64,000 nt of DNA from positions 13,603-77,602 of the forward strand of contig CAWUVH010000001.1 in assembly GCA_963925895.1 (NCBI GenBank). The letters run 5' to 3'. A program made the translations under genes and the position numbers. The notes beneath the pieces are model-generated. The model did no database searches and had not been told where the DNA came from. It saw only the letters and a program-made list of their open reading frames with translations. The DNA is from Eutrophovita sp913057845 (GTDB taxonomy: Bacteria > Pseudomonadota > Gammaproteobacteria > Burkholderiales > Eutrophovitaceae). This document shows, piece after piece, positions 1 through 8,722 of the stretch; the stretch's first letter is position 1, and each line of letters starts with the position of its first letter.

Positions 1-1
1 A

Positions 2-712
2 AGAAATTATGTCCCCAAACTACAAGCCATTAAAAACATTATCCTTGAAGCACACGCAGGTTCTCTGGCATTACCACATGTGGCGGACTATGCATATTTC
101 ACACCTGTACACGTCTCTAACCTCATAGATATAAAATTAGCCGCTAAATTTGCAGACATTGATATAGAAGAATTTGAAATGCTGAACCCGTCACATAATC
201 GCCCAATCTTCACAACAGATGGGGGGAGCTTAATGCTCATCCCGAGCGATCGGACGGAAATATTTAAAAAGAATCTAAATAATCATAAAGCCCCATTACT
301 AAGCTGGGGGACCTACCAATTCAAAAAAGGAGATACGCTTTCTCAGACGGCTAAGCAATTCAACATCAGCGTCGACAAGCTCCGCGCCATCAATGGCTTA
401 AAACCATATTTCCCGATACAGGTAGGTCAATCGGTACTTGTACCTTGGCCCTCCGAGTCACAGCCCTCGAATCTAAATGAAACCTGGCAGCTTCCTGAGT
501 TCTCTCAACCCAACTCACTGTATGGCAAAGAGATCGTTTATCGAATTAAATCGGGAGATACTCTCTCTGGAATCGCTAAACGCTACGGAGTATCCATCAA
601 GGCGCTTAAAACGTGGAATAAGCTGAGTGGGTCCTCGATACGAGTAGCTCAAAAATTAGTCATTTATAAAGACTTTACAATTCCGAGTGTATCTCAGATG
701 CTAGGGCGTTAA
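2..712 (+). CDS. mltD: Membrane-bound lytic murein transglycosylase D, C-terminal part (partial)
   Basis: This is the C-terminal part of a lytic transglycosylase that cleaves peptidoglycan glycan strands in the periplasm. The frame is open to the left edge, and the first visible residues (RNYVPKLQA) match the conserved end of the MltD catalytic domain, so the gene starts before the window and the catalytic Glu is not visible. Two LysM peptidoglycan-binding repeats follow, at about 317-445 and 536-667, each opening with a KxGDTLS motif. A GTG at 80 could be mistaken for a start, but the family match continues upstream of it. The gene ends 32 bp before fabI on the same strand. Confidence 0.9.
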   Translation, partial: RNYVPKLQAIKNIILEAHAGSLALPHVADYAYFTPVHVSNLIDIKLAAKFADIDIEEFEMLNPSHNRPIFTTDGGSLMLIPSDRTEIFKKNLNNHKAPLLSWGTYQFKKGDTLSQTAKQFNISVDKLRAINGLKPYFPIQVGQSVLVPWPSESQPSNLNETWQLPEFSQPNSLYGKEIVYRIKSGDTLSGIAKRYGVSIKALKTWNKLSGSSIRVAQKLVIYKDFTIPSVSQMLGR

Positions 713-744
713 AATAACGACCACAATTATCAAATGGTAAATCA

Positions 745-1533
745 ATGGGACTCCTTACTGACAAAAAATTATTAATTACGGGCCTTCTAAGCAATCGGTC
801 AATCGCTTATGGGATTGCTAAAGCGGCCATGCGGGAAGGGGCTACCCTCGCGTTCAGTTACGCAGGCGGTGAGAAAATAGAAAAAAGAGTTAGAGATCTT
901 GCGAAGGACTTTAATACCGACCTCGTACTCCCCTGCGATGTTGGCAGCGACGAAGAAATTCATGCGCTTTTCGATTCATTAAAGACTGAGTGGGGACACC
1001 TTGATGGGCTCGTGCACTCAATTGCATTTGCGCCAAGAGAATCATTAAGCGGTAGCTATCTTGACTCCGTGACGAGGGAAGCATTTCAAGTTGCCCATGA
1101 CATCAGCTCTTACAGCTTCTCAGCCCTCGCTCAAGCAGCTCATCCATTAATGGTGGGACGCAATGCGTCACTACTGGCATTGACGTATTTAGGGTCACAA
1201 CGAGCATTTCCCAGCTACAACGTCATGGGCTTGGCAAAGGCCAGTCTTGAAGCTAATGTGCGCTACATGGCTCATAGCCTTGGCTCCGACAATATCCGGG
1301 TCAATGCGATCTCTGCAGGCCCAATCAAAACCTTGGCTGCCGCAGGTATTGGAAGCTTCTCCAAACTACTGTCATTTGCAGCTAAAACAGCCCCTTTGAA
1401 AAGAAATGTAACCACCGAGGAAGTTGGGAACGCCGCTGCTTTTCTTCTTAGTAATTTAGCAAGCGGCATTACTGGGGAAATAACGTACGTTGATGCAGGT
1501 TTTAACACTGCCGGAGTAGCCCCATTAGACTAA
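745..1533 (+). CDS. fabI: Enoyl-[acyl-carrier-protein] reductase (NADH) FabI
   Basis: FabI reduces enoyl-ACP in the last step of each fatty-acid elongation cycle, in the cytoplasm. The 262-residue length is normal. The N-terminal nucleotide-binding glycine region (TGLLSNRSIAYGI) is present, as are the catalytic Tyr148, Tyr158 and Lys165 in YNVMGLAK. SISAGP-like (AISAGPIKTLAA) and C-terminal GEITYVDAGF motifs are also conserved. The position equivalent to E. coli Gly93 is Ala (HSIAFAP), as in staphylococcal FabI, so it need not imply triclosan resistance. The ATG start gives the expected MGLLT N-terminus. It faces ppiD, with only 17 bp between the two stop codons. Confidence 0.96.
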   Translation: MGLLTDKKLLITGLLSNRSIAYGIAKAAMREGATLAFSYAGGEKIEKRVRDLAKDFNTDLVLPCDVGSDEEIHALFDSLKTEWGHLDGLVHSIAFAPRESLSGSYLDSVTREAFQVAHDISSYSFSALAQAAHPLMVGRNASLLALTYLGSQRAFPSYNVMGLAKASLEANVRYMAHSLGSDNIRVNAISAGPIKTLAAAGIGSFSKLLSFAAKTAPLKRNVTTEEVGNAAAFLLSNLASGITGEITYVDAGFNTAGVAPLD

Positions 1534-1550
1534 TCCGGTAACTAATTTGA

Positions 1551-3458
1551 CTAGTTATTAAGACTCTCCGAGTCGCTTTTGATACGAACATTCGCATTTT
1601 CACGCAGACTTGCAATGTATGCGCTCATCTGTTGCTGCATGAGCATCTGAGCTAACTGCCTTTTTGCGGTACTCAAATCGTCGTCTGTAACCTCTTCTAA
1701 ATCAACCACCTTGGTTACCCGAAAGATGACATAACGACCATCATCAATGGTCATCCCTACATGAGCAGGCAATTCATCTTTGGAAACGCCAAAAATAGCT
1801 CTCAGGCCCTCCGGATGCAGGCCTTGCCGTTTTACCAACGTAACCATCCCTGGTTTAGACCAATCGTCTGAAGTGGCTTCGTCACCGCCTTGAATGGCAG
1901 CGAGAGTAGATTCACCCTCCAAAACGACTTTATCGAGAGCACCCTGCGATTTAAGAAAGTCCTTAATTTCACCTGCAACATCCTCGAATTTCATCTCTTC
2001 TTCGAGCGCATACTCAATCACCCGCGCAGCCACTAATGTTTTAGGCTGCACTTCAAAGGCTTCTGTATTGCGTTTCTCTTCCAGTGACTCTGCAGAAAAT
2101 ATAGCTTGAAGGAGCTCTGGTTTTTCGAGAAGTGTGTTGTAGCCTGCGCTTTCACGACTCACCCAATCGCTGGTTTGTATGGTGAGACCCAATTCATCAG
2201 CAACCGGTCCGAGACTGTCGTAGTCGGTATACACCCGATCGCTAAATGTTTGCGAGGCAGTGAGATATGTATCGTCAACTTTAGATTGACGCACACCTTT
2301 TTCAATCTCTTCCCTCGCATCTTCAAAAGATGTGGTGTTGACTGCTTTAACATCATCGATACGGATGATGTGGTAACCGTACTGCGTCTCAATAGGACCA
2401 ACAATGGATCCGATTTCGGACTCAAACAATGCTTTATCAAAGGACTCAACCATGAGACCACGTTGCACGAAACCAAGATCACCTTCACTTTCAGCCGACC
2501 CGGGATCATTTGAAAACTCTTGAGCCAAGGCTCCAAACTGAGCAGGATCCCTCTTCACAATTTGCAGCAGCTCCTCAGAACGCGAACGAGCAGCAAATTT
2601 TTCAGCATCAGATCCTTCTTCTATCACTGAAATTAGTATATGACTCGCCCTACGTTCTTCAACACCTTGGAACTCAGCAATTCGATCTTCATAGGACTGA
2701 CGCAGTTCGTCCTCAGAAATGGAGACAGAAGCTGCAGCTGACTCTTCATTGAGCACTAAATATTCAACCTTTGCGCGCTCTGGAAGTTTAAATAGATTCT
2801 TGTTGTCATCAAAATATTTTCGCACGTCTTCATCAGTTACTTCGATCGATTCTCGATACTTAGCGGGAGAAAAAATTAACTGACTGACCTCTCGCTGCTG
2901 ACCACGCTGCCTGACTAACCGACTCACAACTGAGTCTGAAACGATAGCGCTCTGAGTGATAACGTTTTGTAGCCGCCCCACCAACAAATCTTGCTCGATT
3001 TGAGACTCAAATTCGGCCGGCACTAAATTTTGCGCGCGCAAGAGTCGTTCATATTTTTCGACGGAAAACGCACCTGAATCATCAAAGAATGCGGGAACAG
3101 CTCCAATCACCTCTGTCAACTCCTCTGGAGAGACCATCATGCCCATACTCCTGGCCTGATTCAGTAACAAGCGACGTTGGATCATGTTATTTAATATTGA
3201 ATTCTTGAATTCAGCAGTTTGCAGATACTCAGCGGCTTGTGGGTTTGCTTGGGTCTGAGGTCGGAGCCGATCTTGCTCTTGGCTGACCATCATGGCTAAT
3301 TCCTGACGCGAGATTATTGACTTCCCAACTTCCGCAATAATCTCTGCTGAATTACCGGAGCTAAAATAAGAACCGACACCAATAGACGCGAACGTCAAAA
3401 CGATTAAAACCAGTATCGCCTGCGAGAATATTTTGTACTTACTTAAGAAGTCAAACAT
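1551..3458 (-). CDS. ppiD: Periplasmic folding chaperone / peptidyl-prolyl isomerase PpiD
   Basis: PpiD is an inner-membrane-anchored chaperone that meets proteins leaving the Sec translocon. The 635 residues begin with MFDFLSKYKIF and one membrane segment (about 10-32). A SurA-N-like chaperone region follows (about 36-200), then a parvulin-type PPIC domain (about 269-370, with RASHIL, GDLGFV and GYHIIR motifs), and a long C-terminal region. This is the usual PpiD architecture. It lies downstream of the lon-hupB block, as in many gammaproteobacteria, separated from it by two tRNA genes and a terminator. Confidence 0.93.
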   Translation of the reverse strand: MFDFLSKYKIFSQAILVLIVLTFASIGVGSYFSSGNSAEIIAEVGKSIISRQELAMMVSQEQDRLRPQTQANPQAAEYLQTAEFKNSILNNMIQRRLLLNQARSMGMMVSPEELTEVIGAVPAFFDDSGAFSVEKYERLLRAQNLVPAEFESQIEQDLLVGRLQNVITQSAIVSDSVVSRLVRQRGQQREVSQLIFSPAKYRESIEVTDEDVRKYFDDNKNLFKLPERAKVEYLVLNEESAAASVSISEDELRQSYEDRIAEFQGVEERRASHILISVIEEGSDAEKFAARSRSEELLQIVKRDPAQFGALAQEFSNDPGSAESEGDLGFVQRGLMVESFDKALFESEIGSIVGPIETQYGYHIIRIDDVKAVNTTSFEDAREEIEKGVRQSKVDDTYLTASQTFSDRVYTDYDSLGPVADELGLTIQTSDWVSRESAGYNTLLEKPELLQAIFSAESLEEKRNTEAFEVQPKTLVAARVIEYALEEEMKFEDVAGEIKDFLKSQGALDKVVLEGESTLAAIQGGDEATSDDWSKPGMVTLVKRQGLHPEGLRAIFGVSKDELPAHVGMTIDDGRYVIFRVTKVVDLEEVTDDDLSTAKRQLAQMLMQQQMSAYIASLRENANVRIKSDSESLNN

Positions 3459-3504
3459 GTGGGGAACCTAAAAAACTGTCTCAAATTATCAATGACGTAG
3501 ATTA

Positions 3505-3535
3505 ACAAAAAAGGCGAACTTGCGTTCGCCTTTTT
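3505..3535 (-). terminator. Rho-independent terminator after the tRNA-Val/tRNA-Asp pair
   Basis: GGCGAAC at 3513-3519 and GTTCGCC at 3524-3530 form a 7-bp stem with a 4-nt loop. On the minus strand it is followed by a run of six T, and a T run also flanks it on the plus strand. It lies just after the tRNA genes and before ppiD, so it should end the tRNA transcript. Confidence 0.8.
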
Positions 3536-3540
3536 CATAT

Positions 3541-3617
3541 TGGCGGAGTGGACGGGACTCGAACCCGCGACCCCCGGCGTGACAGGCCGGTATTCTAACC
3601 AACTGAACTACCACTCC
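3541..3617 (-). tRNA. tRNA-Asp(GTC)
   Basis: A 77-nt cloverleaf on the minus strand. The anticodon stem-loop gives GTC, the T arm reads GGGTTCGAGTCCC, the 7-bp acceptor stem begins GGAGTGG, and CCA is encoded. It is close to E. coli tRNA-Asp throughout. It is 12 nt downstream of tRNA-Val and probably co-transcribed with it. Confidence 0.96.
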
Positions 3618-3629
3618 TTAACAACGGTC

Positions 3630-3705
3630 TGGTGGGTGCTGAGAGGCTCGAACTCCCGACATTCGCCTTGTAAGGGCGACGCTCTACCAGCTGAGCTAAG
3701 CACCC
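3630..3705 (-). tRNA. tRNA-Val(TAC)
   Basis: A 76-nt cloverleaf on the minus strand. The acceptor strands GGGTGCT and AGCACCC pair, the anticodon loop is CTTACAA, which gives TAC, and CCA is encoded. It lies between hupB and tRNA-Asp. A 7-bp AT-rich hairpin (CTTAAGT/ACTTAAG, 3713-3730) sits just before its 5' end; its role is unknown. Confidence 0.96.
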
Positions 3706-3768
3706 GAAGAATCTTAAGTATGAACTTAAGCTTCCGAGAAACTATCCGTACTAATTGCGAAAAGCGCG

Positions 3769-4041
3769 CTAGTTTACTGCATCCTTAAGCGCTTTACCAG
3801 CCCGAAATTTAGGAGACTTAGAAGCTTTAATTTTAATGCTCTCACCTGTACGAGGATTTCTTCCCATACGCTCTCCTCTTTCTGCAACCAGGAAGCTACC
3901 AAACCCAACAATCGTGACTTGATCTCCAGCCTTGAGCGCCCCAGTTATAGCTGCTGTAACGCCGTCTAATGCCCGCTCTGCAGCGGCTTTAGAAATGTCG
4001 GCCGCAGCCGCCATCGCCTCTACTAATTCTGATTTATTCAT
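3769..4041 (-). CDS. hupB: DNA-binding protein HU-beta
   Basis: A 90-residue HU family histone-like protein that bends and compacts DNA in the nucleoid. The signature GFGSFLVAERGERMGRNP is intact, with the DNA-contacting arm and the usual C-terminal SPKFRAGKALKDAVN. The frame extends 20 codons further upstream, but the family start MNKSELVE at 4041 has an AAAGGA Shine-Dalgarno 5-6 nt upstream, so I use that start. It follows lon on the same strand but has its own strong promoter candidate in the 210-bp gap. Confidence 0.96.
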   Translation of the reverse strand: MNKSELVEAMAAAADISKAAAERALDGVTAAITGALKAGDQVTIVGFGSFLVAERGERMGRNPRTGESIKIKASKSPKFRAGKALKDAVN

Positions 4042-4166
4042 ATCAAATCCTTTCGTTTTAATTATTATAAAAATACTTAATTGACCAGATCTCTGGCCCA
4101 TCTCTTAATCTCTCATCAATGAAACCATCGAAATGTTTTTCTTAACGCCTCTACATCCCCTGCTAC

Positions 4167-4195
4167 TTATAACAAGTCCAATTTATACGTGTCAA
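4167..4195 (-). promoter_or_regulatory. Sigma-70 promoter for hupB
   Basis: On the minus strand TTGACA (4195-4190) is followed 17 bp later by TTATAA (4172-4167). This perfect -35 box with optimal spacing would start transcription about 120 nt before the hupB ATG, so hupB can be expressed independently of lon. Confidence 0.65.
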
Positions 4196-4251
4196 GCTTA
4201 CTGCGTTAAAAAACGTAATAAATTCACATGATCAACCTTGACACTCATTTT

Positions 4252-6669
4252 TTAATGCTTTAACCGAGAAGATTTCCCAGTATTATTTTCAGCTGGCGGG
4301 ATTGCAACTCCTTCAGACTGTTCGACCGGCAGAGGTATTGGAGGATGTTCTAAAGCGATATCAAGTGCCTCATCTATCCATTTTACGGGACGAATTTCTA
4401 ATTGACCTTTTATGTTTTCGGGTATTTCTACCAAGTCTTTTATATTTTCCTGGGGTATTAACACCGTCTTAATACCTCCCCTATGAGCTGCTAATAGTTT
4501 TTCTTTTAAACCACCAATCGCAAGCACTTCGCCTCTCAGTGTGATTTCACCGGTCATTGCGACGTCGCATCGCACAGGTATCTTAGTGATAGACGAAACC
4601 AGTGCGATGGTCATCGCGACACCAGCAGACGGGCCATCTTTTGGTGTGGCACCCTCCGGAACATGCACGTGGATGTCGTGCTTCTCAAAAACGTCATCAG
4701 GGATCCCTAAAACATGGGCTCGAGAGCGAACAACTGAGCGAGCTGCCTCAACTGACTCCTTCATCACGTCACCTAGGGAACCCGTGCGCTGTATCGTTCC
4801 TTTTCCGGGAAGAATAACTGACTCAATGGTTAAAAGCTCTCCTCCCACTTCGGTCCAAGCCAAACCAGTGACCTGACCGATTTGATTTTTCTTTTCAGCA
4901 ATTCCGAAACTGAATTTGCGCACACCGAGATATTTATCTAAGTTTTTACCATTTACATTTATCTTTTTAGAGATTTTTTTTACTGAAATAGCGGTCACCA
5001 CTTTACGGCAGATCTTTGAGATTTCTCTTTCCAAAGAACGCACACCAGCCTCTCGAGTGTAGTACCTAACAATATCCCTGATGGCACCATCTGAAATGGA
5101 GATCTCATCTTCCTCAACGCCATTGTTCTTCAGCTGTTTTGGTAACAGGTAACGAAGAGCAATATTTATTTTTTCGTCCTCCGTGTAACCGGCCAAGCGA
5201 ATGACCTCCATCCGGTCCAATAAAGGGCCTGGGATATTTAGCGAGTTAGCAGTCGCCACGAACATCACATCGGACAAGTCGTAGTCGACTTCTACGTAGT
5301 GATCTGCAAATTTATCGTTTTGCTCTGGATCCAAGACTTCAAGTAGCGCCGATGACGGATCACCACGGAAATCCATACCCATTTTATCAACTTCATCGAA
5401 TAGAAATAGTGGGTTTCGTACTGCAACCTTGGTCATGTTTTGCAGAACTTTACCGGGCATCGACCCGATATATGTCCTTCTATGTCCACGAATTTCAGAT
5501 TCATCTCGGACGCCACCTAATGACATTCGTGTGAACTTACGATTAGTCGCCTTGGCAATTGACTGGCCTAATGAGGTCTTACCAACCCCTGGAGGGCCCA
5601 CAAGACAAAGAATCGGAGCTTTTAGTTTATCTACACGCTGCTGGACTGCAAGGTACTCGATGATTCGTTCTTTTACTTTATCTAACCCATAGTGATCTTC
5701 GTTCAGGATACGCTCAGCGGCCTTGAGGTCAGTCGCAACTTTACTTTTCTTCTTCCAGGGCAAACCAATCAAAGTCTCTATGTAGTTCCTAACCACCGAT
5801 GCCTCCGCCGACATTGCGGACATTAATTTCAATTTTTTCAACTCTCCATCAGCCTTACTTTTAGCCTCTTTCGGCATGCGGGCTAATTTAATTTTTTTCT
5901 CAAGCTCCTCGATATCCGCACCATCTTCTGAATCACCCAACTCTTTTTGTATCGCCTTAACTTGCTCGTTCAGATAGTACTCTCGCTGACTCTTTTCCAT
6001 CTGGCGCTTCACGCGCCCCCGAATACGACGTTCGACCTGCATGATATCCAACTCGGACTCTAACAAAGCCAATAAGTGTTCGAGACGCTTTTTTACGTCA
6101 GCCAACTCCAACACTTCTTGCTTCTGACCGATTTTTAATGGCAGGTGAGCAGCGACTGTATCAGCTAATCTACCAGCCTCATCAACGCCTGCTAGGGTGG
6201 TCAGGATCTCCGGCGGTATTTTCTTATTAACCTTAACGTACTGCTCAAATTGCGTGACCAGAGCTCTGCGCATACCCTCCAGCTTGGATGCGTCACCAGT
6301 TGTTGACTCGATTTCTTTAATCTCGCAACTGAGGTGTGTTTCCTCGTCCAGCACGCGCTCCACGCGAGCCCGATTAACGCCCTCGACTAAAACCTTAACA
6401 GTCCCATCGGGAAGCTTGAGCATTTGAAGAATGTTGGCAATGCTGCCAACTTGATACAGGTCCGAGGCATCAGGATCGTCCTTCGCTGCAGTTTTTTGAG
6501 CGACGAGCATGACATGCTTGCCCGCTTCCATTGCTACTTCCAACGCTTTATTTGATTTTGCGCGCCCAACGAACAGTGGTATCACCATGTGAGGAAAGAC
6601 GACGACATCTCTAAGAGGAATTAGAGGGTACGTACTATTTGTCTCATTTTCCTGAAGCTTCTCACTCAT
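4252..6669 (-). CDS. lon: ATP-dependent protease La (Lon)
   Basis: Lon is a soluble AAA+ serine protease that degrades misfolded and regulatory proteins. The 805 residues hold, in order, the N-terminal substrate-binding LON domain (LRDVVVFPHMVIPLFVGR), a coiled middle region, and an AAA+ module with Walker A GPPGVGKTS near residue 360 and Walker B LFLFDEVDK. The C-terminal peptidase domain has the catalytic Ser in KDGPSAG (about 680) and the dyad Lys in a GGLKEKLLAA context. The length is slightly above E. coli Lon because of a Ser/Pro-rich tail. It lies 74 bp downstream of clpX; that gap holds a heat-shock-like promoter. Confidence 0.97.
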   Translation of the reverse strand: MSEKLQENETNSTYPLIPLRDVVVFPHMVIPLFVGRAKSNKALEVAMEAGKHVMLVAQKTAAKDDPDASDLYQVGSIANILQMLKLPDGTVKVLVEGVNRARVERVLDEETHLSCEIKEIESTTGDASKLEGMRRALVTQFEQYVKVNKKIPPEILTTLAGVDEAGRLADTVAAHLPLKIGQKQEVLELADVKKRLEHLLALLESELDIMQVERRIRGRVKRQMEKSQREYYLNEQVKAIQKELGDSEDGADIEELEKKIKLARMPKEAKSKADGELKKLKLMSAMSAEASVVRNYIETLIGLPWKKKSKVATDLKAAERILNEDHYGLDKVKERIIEYLAVQQRVDKLKAPILCLVGPPGVGKTSLGQSIAKATNRKFTRMSLGGVRDESEIRGHRRTYIGSMPGKVLQNMTKVAVRNPLFLFDEVDKMGMDFRGDPSSALLEVLDPEQNDKFADHYVEVDYDLSDVMFVATANSLNIPGPLLDRMEVIRLAGYTEDEKINIALRYLLPKQLKNNGVEEDEISISDGAIRDIVRYYTREAGVRSLEREISKICRKVVTAISVKKISKKINVNGKNLDKYLGVRKFSFGIAEKKNQIGQVTGLAWTEVGGELLTIESVILPGKGTIQRTGSLGDVMKESVEAARSVVRSRAHVLGIPDDVFEKHDIHVHVPEGATPKDGPSAGVAMTIALVSSITKIPVRCDVAMTGEITLRGEVLAIGGLKEKLLAAHRGGIKTVLIPQENIKDLVEIPENIKGQLEIRPVKWIDEALDIALEHPPIPLPVEQSEGVAIPPAENNTGKSSRLKH

Positions 6670-6705
6670 GTTTGGACCTTTAGCGTTATCAGACTGACTT
6701 CATAC

Positions 6706-6731
6706 ATTGAGACAAAATACAAAAATTCAAG
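6706..6731 (-). promoter_or_regulatory. Candidate sigma-32 (heat-shock) promoter of lon
   Basis: On the minus strand CTTGAA (6731-6726) is followed after 14 bp by CTCAAT (6711-6706). The first box is a perfect sigma-32 -35 element, and the second matches CCCCAT at four of six positions. Lon is heat-shock regulated in E. coli, which makes the match credible, but it is a short motif read by eye. Confidence 0.4.
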
Positions 6732-6743
6732 ACCAAACAAACA

Positions 6744-8027
6744 TTATGCGTTCGATGCTAGTGGTTCGGATGCAGCGTCACCCTTGTCGGAGTAAATCAA
6801 AAGTGGTTTCGTTCCCTCCAACACAGAGCTTCCGTCCACAACGACCTTCTCAACGTTTTTTATCGAAGGGAGCTCATACATCACATCAAGCAGCACGCTC
6901 TCAATAATCGACCTGAGACCCCTTGCTCCCGTTTTTCTTTCAACTGATTTTCTGGCAATCACGGAAAGTGCGTCAGATCTAATATCTAACTCAACACCTT
7001 CCATAGCAAACATTTTTTTATATTGCTTAACCAGTGAGTTTTTTGGTTCAATTAGTATTTGTATCAGCGCCTTTTCATCTAACTCTTCTAACGTCGCCAA
7101 CACCGGTAGCCTGCCAACAAACTCAGGTATCAAACCGAACTTAATCAAATCCCCTGGCTCGACGCTTTTTAACACGTGGCCAATATCTCGAGCAACATTT
7201 TTGGGCTTCACTTCCGCGCCAAAACCAATGCCGCTTTTATCAGATCGGTCTCTGATGATTTTTTCTAACCCATCAAATGCGCCCCCACAGATGAACAGAA
7301 TATTACTGGTATCTACCTGGACGAATTCCTGATTCGGATGTTTACGACCACCCTGGGGTGGCACCGATGCAATGGTTCCCTCAATAAGCTTAAGAAGTGC
7401 TTGTTGAACACCCTCACCAGAAACATCCCGCGTGATTGATGGATTATCGGTTTTTCTTGAAACTTTATCGATCTCGTCAATATAGACGATGCCTCTTTGA
7501 GCGCGATCAACATCATAGTCACACTTTTGCAGAAGCTTTTGAATGATGTTTTCTACATCTTCGCCCACATAACCAGCCTCGGTAAGGGTCGTGGCATCGG
7601 CCATCACAAAGGGTACATTCAATAAACGCGCAAGCGTTTGAGCAAGTAGTGTTTTGCCTGAACCAGTGGGGCCAACCAGTAATATATTAGACTTAGACAG
7701 CTCAACGCCGTCGTCAACGGTCTCGTGCAACCGTCGATAATGGTTATAAACCGCAACTGAAAGAATACGTTTTGCTAATTCCTGTCCAATAACGTACTCA
7801 TCAAGACTCTCTCTAATTTCCTTAGGAACAGGTAAAGATGATGACTTATCCTCGGAACCCGTCTCAGCTAGCGCCTCTTCTAGAATAATATCGTTACACA
7901 GCTCAATGCATTCATCGCAGATGAACACAGAAGGCCCTGCTATTAACTTTTTTACCTCTTGTTGACTCTTTCCGCAAAAAGAGCAATAAAGAAGCTTGTC
8001 TGTACTACTGTCGTTATTTTCAGTCAT
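6744..8027 (-). CDS. clpX: ClpXP unfoldase subunit ClpX
   Basis: ClpX is the hexameric AAA+ unfoldase that feeds substrates, including SsrA-tagged proteins, into ClpP. The N-terminal C4 zinc finger uses Cys15, Cys18, Cys37 and Cys40. Walker A is GPTGSGKTLLA and Walker B IVYIDEIDK. The pore-loop GYVGED and the ClpP-contacting IGFGAE loop are present, and the sensor-2 GARGLR is near the end. The 427-residue length is normal. It is 71 bp downstream of clpP in the same direction and continues the tig-clpP-clpX-lon series. Confidence 0.97.
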   Translation of the reverse strand: MTENNDSSTDKLLYCSFCGKSQQEVKKLIAGPSVFICDECIELCNDIILEEALAETGSEDKSSSLPVPKEIRESLDEYVIGQELAKRILSVAVYNHYRRLHETVDDGVELSKSNILLVGPTGSGKTLLAQTLARLLNVPFVMADATTLTEAGYVGEDVENIIQKLLQKCDYDVDRAQRGIVYIDEIDKVSRKTDNPSITRDVSGEGVQQALLKLIEGTIASVPPQGGRKHPNQEFVQVDTSNILFICGGAFDGLEKIIRDRSDKSGIGFGAEVKPKNVARDIGHVLKSVEPGDLIKFGLIPEFVGRLPVLATLEELDEKALIQILIEPKNSLVKQYKKMFAMEGVELDIRSDALSVIARKSVERKTGARGLRSIIESVLLDVMYELPSIKNVEKVVVDGSSVLEGTKPLLIYSDKGDAASEPLASNA

Positions 8028-8098
8028 GAAACACTATTGATTTTTTCAAATTTAAATATCTCTAACAGAAATTGTGACACGATTTAACGCATCAGTTT

Positions 8099-8722
8099 CT
8101 AACTTCTTTTAGACAACACCTCATCAACCAAACCGTACGTTACGGCCTCCTCGGCTCCGAGGAAATTATCTCGATCGGTATCGTTTTTTATCTCGTCAAT
8201 GGGTTTCCCCGTATGTTTCGACAACAAACCGTTTAAGCGATCTTTGAGATAAAGGATCTCTTTCGCGTGGATTTCAATATCAGACGCTTGCCCTTGGAAA
8301 CCGCCAAGTGGTTGATGAATCATCACACGAGAGTTAGGAAGCACGAACCGTTTACCTTTTTGACCAGCTGTTAGCAAAAACGCTCCCATACTCGCCGCCT
8401 GTCCGATGCACAAAGTACTCACGTCGGGCTTAATAAACTGCATGGTGTCATAAATAGCCATACCCGCCGAGACGACCCCACCTGGTGAGTTGATGTAAAG
8501 CGAAATGTCTTTATCAGGGTTCTCAGACTCGAGAAACAAGAGCTGCGCAACCACTAAGTTCGCAGTTAAGTCATTTACCGGGCCTACCAGGAAGATAACT
8601 CGCTCTTTTAGGAGGCGTGAGTAAATATCATAGGCTCGTTCTCCGCGGCCACTTTGCTCAATGACCATCGGCACCATTCCAAGTGCAGTGGGTGCTTGGT
8701 AGTCCCCGCTATTCATCGTCAT
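8099..8722 (-). CDS. clpP: ATP-dependent Clp protease proteolytic subunit ClpP
   Basis: ClpP is the tetradecameric serine peptidase partner of ClpX. The triad is visible as Ser111 (GQAASMGAFLL), His136 (MIHQPLGG) and Asp185 (DRDNF). The 207-residue length includes a short propeptide region before the conserved MVPMVIEQSGRGERAYDIYSRLL segment. The ATG overlaps the tig stop codon as ATGA, which suggests translational coupling; a second in-frame ATG two codons later is an alternative start. Confidence 0.97.
   Translation of the reverse strand: MTMNSGDYQAPTALGMVPMVIEQSGRGERAYDIYSRLLKERVIFLVGPVNDLTANLVVAQLLFLESENPDKDISLYINSPGGVVSAGMAIYDTMQFIKPDVSTLCIGQAASMGAFLLTAGQKGKRFVLPNSRVMIHQPLGGFQGQASDIEIHAKEILYLKDRLNGLLSKHTGKPIDEIKNDTDRDNFLGAEEAVTYGLVDEVLSKRS

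Noticed and set aside
1024..1044. FabI has Ala where E. coli has Gly93, a position of triclosan or diazaborine resistance mutations
   Set aside because: Ala is the normal residue here in other FabI enzymes, such as the triclosan-sensitive staphylococcal one, so it is not evidence of resistance.
2106..2752. Several plus-strand frames over ppiD
   Set aside because: They are antisense shadows of the well-supported ppiD gene without family features or Shine-Dalgarno sequences.
3540..3788. Open frame across the tRNA-Asp and tRNA-Val genes
   Set aside because: It is read through two well-formed tRNA genes on the other strand and resembles no protein.
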